This document shows, piece by piece, positions 38,471-41,537 of a stretch of DNA of 41,537 bases. The position numbers and the translations under genes were made by a program. Within the stretch, counting starts at the first letter, position 1. The number at the start of each line of letters is the position of its first letter. This DNA comes from a virus. Location of the stretch: positions 1 to 41,537 of IMG/VR virus record IMGVR_UViG_3300035666_000054; one strand, 5' to 3'. A model generated the notes under the pieces. It did not search any database. It saw only the letters and a list, made by a program, of their open reading frames with translations, and was not told where the DNA came from.

Positions 38471-39852
38471 AACTGACCAAGAAAGAAATCATTGTGGAAG
38501 TTGAGAAACGCTTTCAGGCCAAGCGGTATGACGATGCGTTGGATTTGTGTAACTACGGCATCGCCAAGCACCCGACGAGTGGGATTCTGCACCGTGCCAA
38601 GGCGAAGCTCCTTCAAACGATGGGTCGGTTTCGCGAGGCGATTAAGTCTTACACGCTCTTGACCGAAGCCAATAACACGTTAGCGGAAGACTTTTACAAC
38701 CGGGGCATGTGTCATAACGAACTGCAAAAGTACGAAGAAGCGATTGCGGATCAGACCGCTGCCCTCAAGGTTGACCCGAAGTACCACATGTCGCACATGC
38801 AGCGTGGGGCGGCGTACTGGGAACTGCGGCAATGGGATAAGGCGTTGGAAGACTTCAAGGCTGCGAAAGAACTTAGACCCGACGACCCGAACTCCAACTG
38901 GATCTTGGGGTTGCTTGCGCTACAGATGGGCGACTTCAAGACGGGGTGGCCGAACTATCACACTCGGTGGCAGAGCGAGCGATTTAAATCACCGCGACTG
39001 ACGACGAACAAGCCCGAGTGGACGAAGACAAGCGGAGCCAAGAGCGTCCTTGTCTGGGGGGAGCAGGGCATCGGGGATCAAGTGATCTATGCGTCGTTGC
39101 TCCCGGCTGTTCGTGCTTTGTCCGAGCAGGTAACAGCGATGGTCGAGCCGCGATTGATCCCGCTTTTCTCACGCTCAATGCCGGACATTGAGTTCATCCC
39201 GAACAACTCGCAGGTCCCGGCGGACAAGCACGATGCGCAGATTCCCTTTGCGAGTCTTGGGGCATCGCTGATTGGTGAGCTGCGGGACATCCCGACCTAT
39301 GCCAAGCGCAACTTTCTGAAGCCCGACCCGGAACGGGTAATCAAGCTGCGCGAGGAACTCGGGATCAAGAACGGCGAGTTTGTGGTCGGTATTTCTTGGG
39401 TCAGCGCGGCCATCAAGATTGGTCCGCACAAGAGCATGACTTTGACGGACATGCTGCCGATCTTGTCGATGGAGGGTGTCCGCTTTGTCAATCTGCAATA
39501 CGGTCATGTGAAGCAGGACATTGCAGACTTTGAGGAGAAGTCGGGTATCAAGATCCTTCAGTCAAGTGTAGACAATTGGAAGGACTTGGATGGTCTTGCC
39601 GCGCTTTGTAGCGTTTGTGATGTCATCGTGTCGATCAGCAGTTCTACGGTTCACATGGCCGGAGGTATCGGCGTACCCGTTATGCTGATGGATGCTAATA
39701 AACTCTGGTACTGGGGCAACAAGGACTCAGAGGGTCATAGCCTTTGGTATCCGTCTGTGAAGATCTTCCCCCGAGGCAATGTTATTGCACCGTGGAAGCC
39801 GCAGATTGAAGCTGTAGCCTATGAGATACACACGATGAAGAACAGGTCGTGA
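38467..39852 (+). CDS. TPR-repeat protein with GT9/GT41-like glycosyltransferase domain
   Basis: The 461-residue protein has four or more TPR units in its first 165 residues (RFQAKRYDDALDLCNYGIAK, DFYNRGMCHNELQKYEEAIA, YWELRQWDKALEDFKAAKEL). A GT-B domain follows (VLVWGEQGIGDQVIYASLLP; EFVVGISWVSAAIKIGPHKS; VIVSISSSTVHMAGGIGVPV). TPR-GT fusions resemble O-GlcNAc-transferase-like or heptosyltransferase-like enzymes that glycosylate proteins or LPS. It is the largest enzyme of the plus-strand block. Confidence 0.8.
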   Translation: MKLTKKEIIVEVEKRFQAKRYDDALDLCNYGIAKHPTSGILHRAKAKLLQTMGRFREAIKSYTLLTEANNTLAEDFYNRGMCHNELQKYEEAIADQTAALKVDPKYHMSHMQRGAAYWELRQWDKALEDFKAAKELRPDDPNSNWILGLLALQMGDFKTGWPNYHTRWQSERFKSPRLTTNKPEWTKTSGAKSVLVWGEQGIGDQVIYASLLPAVRALSEQVTAMVEPRLIPLFSRSMPDIEFIPNNSQVPADKHDAQIPFASLGASLIGELRDIPTYAKRNFLKPDPERVIKLREELGIKNGEFVVGISWVSAAIKIGPHKSMTLTDMLPILSMEGVRFVNLQYGHVKQDIADFEEKSGIKILQSSVDNWKDLDGLAALCSVCDVIVSISSSTVHMAGGIGVPVMLMDANKLWYWGNKDSEGHSLWYPSVKIFPRGNVIAPWKPQIEAVAYEIHTMKNRS

Positions 39853-39971
39853 GTTGGTTCCCGACTATTGCGCTTGCTGCCGGGTGCATTGCCGCATCAT
39901 GGCTATTGGGCGGTGAATTGATTGATGCCGTTTTGTTGTACTTGCTTTTGATACTGATTGACAGAGAATAA
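39849..39971 (+). CDS. 40-residue hydrophobic membrane peptide
   Basis: A GTG at 39849 overlaps the upstream stop (GTGA) and the frame ends with TAA at 39969-39971. The peptide is nearly all hydrophobic (TIALAAGCIAASWLLGG; AVLLYLLLILI) and should form one or two membrane helices. Coupling to the TPR-glycosyltransferase supports expression. Confidence 0.55.
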   Translation: MSWFPTIALAAGCIAASWLLGGELIDAVLLYLLLILIDRE

Positions 39972-39995
39972 AACTTAACACAAGAGGGTTGCTTT

Positions 39996-40220
39996 ATGTA
40001 CGATAACATATCCCCTCCGGGGGCGTGGAAAGAGGAAATGGAACGGGCACCTTGGGGCTACGGGCAGGAACAGAATAAGCGGGTGCAGGACGCATTGGCT
40101 ACGATGCGCTTAAGAAGTATGTGGACCGAGGCGTCGATACTTGAGCAAGAGATTACGACGCTCAAGGCGCAGGTCAAAATGATGCAAGAGTTAGCCGATG
40201 AAGCTCAGAGATCTCGTTGA
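39996..40220 (+). CDS. 74-residue coiled-coil protein
   Basis: The product (YDNISPPGAWKEEMERAPWG, then coiled-coil EASILEQEITTLKAQVKMMQ) is preceded by GAGG. It overlaps the next gene by 23 bases. No family is recognised. Confidence 0.65.
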   Translation: MYDNISPPGAWKEEMERAPWGYGQEQNKRVQDALATMRLRSMWTEASILEQEITTLKAQVKMMQELADEAQRSR

Positions 40221-40377
40221 CGACCTGCGGCTGATCGACAGGGAATGCCAGATCATCATTCACGAGAATGAGTTCTTGCCGTTTGGGCAGATTGCGAACG
40301 ACGCAGCCGATGAGATTGAACGGCTACGAAAAGAATTGTTAGAAGTAAAGGGAAAGTTGAATGCAAAGTCAGATTAA
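40198..40377 (+). CDS. 59-residue charged helical protein
   Basis: The ATG at 40198 opens a frame ending with TAA at 40375-40377. The product (KLRDLVDDLRLIDRECQIII; ANDAADEIERLRKELLEVKG) resembles the small ERLR-type coiled coils common in phage early regions. It overlaps both neighbours, which supports it as a real gene. Confidence 0.6.
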   Translation: MKLRDLVDDLRLIDRECQIIIHENEFLPFGQIANDAADEIERLRKELLEVKGKLNAKSD

Positions 40378-40516
40378 AGAATACCTCGCTGAGATTGGCC
40401 GCAAGGGCGGCAAGGCAGCGAAAGGTGAAAAGAAACGACGTAGCCCCGAGCACTACAAGAAGATGGTCGAGGCGCGGCGGAAGAAGCGTAAGAAGAAGGC
40501 GAAGGCCGATGAGTGA
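40361..40516 (+). CDS. 51-residue very basic protein
   Basis: The ATG at 40361 starts a product with IKEYLAEIGRKGGKAAKGEK, SPEHYKKMVEARRKKRKKK and an acidic last few residues. The GRKGGKAA pattern is common in small phage proteins thought to bind nucleic acid. It overlaps both neighbours, ending at 40514-40516 inside the DUF3310 gene start. Confidence 0.65.
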   Translation: MQSQIKEYLAEIGRKGGKAAKGEKKRRSPEHYKKMVEARRKKRKKKAKADE

Positions 40517-40727
40517 TCCGGTCAATCATCCTGCTCATTACCAGCAGGAAGGGATTGAAACGATTGACTACATCCGTGCGGCTCTTGGCAAAGAAGGTTT
40601 CGTCGCCTATTGCGCGGGGAACATCATCAAGTACGCGAGCCGCCCGAAGAAGGGTAAGTACGCACAGGACTTGCGTAAGGCGGCGTGGTATGCCAATCGG
40701 GCAGCGGAGGAACTTGAGAAACTGTAG
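40509..40727 (+). CDS. DUF3310 protein (T7 gp1.7-related nucleotide metabolism)
   Basis: The 72-residue protein has the DUF3310 pattern: DPVNHPAHYQQEGIETIDYI, YCAGNIIKYASRPKKGK and DLRKAAWYANRAAEELEKL. DUF3310 includes T7 gp1.7, a nucleotide kinase, and is very common in phages of diverse bacteria. This compact form has only the core domain. It is the last gene of the plus-strand block, followed by a terminator. Confidence 0.85.
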   Translation: MSDPVNHPAHYQQEGIETIDYIRAALGKEGFVAYCAGNIIKYASRPKKGKYAQDLRKAAWYANRAAEELEKL

Positions 40728-40772
40728 CCGTTCGGATACAGTCTGATTGTGCTATCTCCTGTTAGGGAGTTC

Positions 40773-40809
40773 GCCCCGGGTTGAGATTTTCTCCTCGGGG
40801 CATTTTTTT
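40773..40809 (+). terminator. intrinsic terminator of the plus-strand block
   Basis: GCCCCG (40773-40778) pairs with CGGGGC (40796-40801) around a loop with an additional small GAG/CTC stem, followed by seven T residues (40803-40809). It lies between the convergent DUF3310 and replication genes. Confidence 0.8.
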
Positions 40810-41537
40810 ATCTCCGACTTTTGTATACGCGGCGGTCACGCCCGGGGCCATTGGCCTTGATGATTTCTTCTACGATGTCGCCGGACTCCAATAGCGTCTG
40901 AAGGTACTCGCTCCGATCCCGTGCCTTCAATCCTTGGCACGCCTTGGCAAGCTGAGTGCTGCTCATGCCGTCATTCCCTGAATCGCGGATAAGTTTCAAG
41001 ATTCTCTTGTGCGCGGCTTCAATATCGTTCTCCGCGACTTCCTTGTGGAGTAACTCTGCCGTGAAGTTAAACGACCAACGTGCCAACTCTGCACTCATCT
41101 TGAGGATGTCGAAGCTCACGACGGGGCTAACAGGGTTACGGGCAATGGCTTCAATCATGGCGATCTTGAGTGCGATTTCTGAGAAGCGTACCCAGAGATA
41201 GTCTTTGCGACGGGCGCACTCAATCTGCCATTCCTTGAGCTTGTTGTATTCGTCAAAAGCGGTGTCTTCCCATTTGATCATTACGGGCACGACGGCTGAT
41301 GAGGCAACGTGCTGAAGGTTAGTGAGATTGCCAATGCCTGCTGGGACGACCGAGGCTGCGTCGGTTACGTCGTTGAGAATTTCCTCGGGTGGGTTTTCCC
41401 CCGCTTCGGGGATCTGGCTGTCGGGGTATTCTTCAAAGGGCGGCACAAGCAAGATGCGGCTCATGGTGCCGTTGTCGAGCATCTCAAAGTTAAGAGCCTT
41501 GGTCAGCGACGAAGGGGTCGTAGTGCCGAAGAAGTTG
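40808..41537 (-). CDS. DUF3987-like helicase/primase-associated protein, N-terminus beyond window
   Basis: The frame is open at the right edge and ends with TAA at 40808. The visible 242 residues begin NFFGTTTPSSLTKALNF and EMLDNGTMSRILLVPPF, which fits the end of the DUF3987 (primase/helicase-like ATPase) domain, where a transition to the C-terminal domain carries DNG.xSRIL. A C-terminal winged-helix-like segment follows (RDSGNDGMSSTQLAKACQGL, YLQTLLESGDIVEEII). It is probably a replication protein of the next module; the ATP-binding motifs lie outside the window. Confidence 0.65.
   Translation of the reverse strand, partial: NFFGTTTPSSLTKALNFEMLDNGTMSRILLVPPFEEYPDSQIPEAGENPPEEILNDVTDAASVVPAGIGNLTNLQHVASSAVVPVMIKWEDTAFDEYNKLKEWQIECARRKDYLWVRFSEIALKIAMIEAIARNPVSPVVSFDILKMSAELARWSFNFTAELLHKEVAENDIEAAHKRILKLIRDSGNDGMSSTQLAKACQGLKARDRSEYLQTLLESGDIVEEIIKANGPGRDRRVYKSRR

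Larger units (their letters stand above)
30742..38989. repeat. dispersed 8-bp palindrome RTTTAAAY, 15 copies
   Basis: Sites start at 30742, 31574, 31781, 32322, 32489, 33241, 34248, 34617, 35114, 35435, 36097, 36321, 36603, 37581 and 38982. Nine are ATTTAAAT, three ATTTAAAC, two GTTTAAAC and one GTTTAAAT. They fall in genes of both orientations, as Phe-Lys or Leu-Asn codon pairs, and one spans a stop/start junction. All 15 TTTAAA in this stretch have the R and Y flanks. In the 28-kb late block only five such sites occur (1675, 4311, 7052, 7914, 15072), beside other TTTAAA lacking the flanks. Confidence 0.85.

Noticed and set aside
1-41537. Temperate phage or prophage
   Set aside because: No integrase, excisionase, lysogeny repressor pair or attachment repeat was found, although the genome is incomplete here.

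Overview
The window is part of the genome of a tailed double-stranded DNA phage (Caudoviricetes), read from large terminase, portal, scaffold and HK97-type capsid genes, P22/SU10-type neck adaptors, repetitive tail fibres and a lysis cassette. A short-tailed (podovirus-like) particle is the best guess: two adaptor-type proteins and a gp10-like tail protein are present, while no tape measure, sheath or tail-tube gene is seen. No integrase, excisionase or attachment site was found, so nothing here points to a temperate life style. The family mix (DUF5872-, DUF6496-, DUF6321-, DUF5856- and GP88-like proteins, a GroES-like protein, DUF3310, sugar transferases) recalls phages of aquatic bacteria, possibly with a proteobacterial host, but the host cannot be read from the sequence. 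Both ends of the window cut through genes.

Layout. (1) 1-28765, all on the minus strand: the late block. In transcription order it runs: an unknown protein, two small basic proteins, TerL, portal, two small proteins, a GroES-like co-chaperonin, scaffold, two head-associated proteins (one possibly decoration), major capsid protein, a GIY-YIG homing endonuclease, small structural proteins and a C1q-like fibre head, basic repeat proteins, neck adaptor 1, a second GIY-YIG endonuclease, two large repetitive fibres (the second ending in an S74 self-cleaving chaperone), the lysis genes, neck adaptor 2, another fibre, the gp10-like protein, and a very long coiled-coil and proline-rich virion protein that leaves the window. 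(2) 28766-30302: a divergent spacer and a three-gene plus-strand cassette led by a GP88-like protein, closed by a strong terminator. (3) 30283-30831: a small-terminase-like HTH protein on the minus strand, split from TerL by that cassette. (4) 30832-31350: an AT-rich control region full of palindromes, ending in a good sigma-70-type promoter. (5) 31351-40727: a tightly packed plus-strand block of mostly tiny, stop/start-overlapping genes, with two methyltransferases, three glycosyltransferase-like proteins, several one- or two-helix membrane peptides and DUF3310, closed by a terminator. One gene here (33954-34322) faces the other way. (6) 40808-41537: the C-terminal end of a DUF3987-type replication helicase/primase-like protein on the minus strand.

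The most unusual signal is not a gene. The 8-bp palindrome RTTTAAAY occurs 15 times between 30742 and 38989, in both sense reading frames and in either gene orientation. Every TTTAAA in that stretch carries the R and Y flanks. The same motif is rare in the late block. It behaves like a dispersed protein-binding site (stoperator-like, or for genome organisation or replication) laid over coding sequence. Family names given here come from recognition of the sequences; no database search was run.
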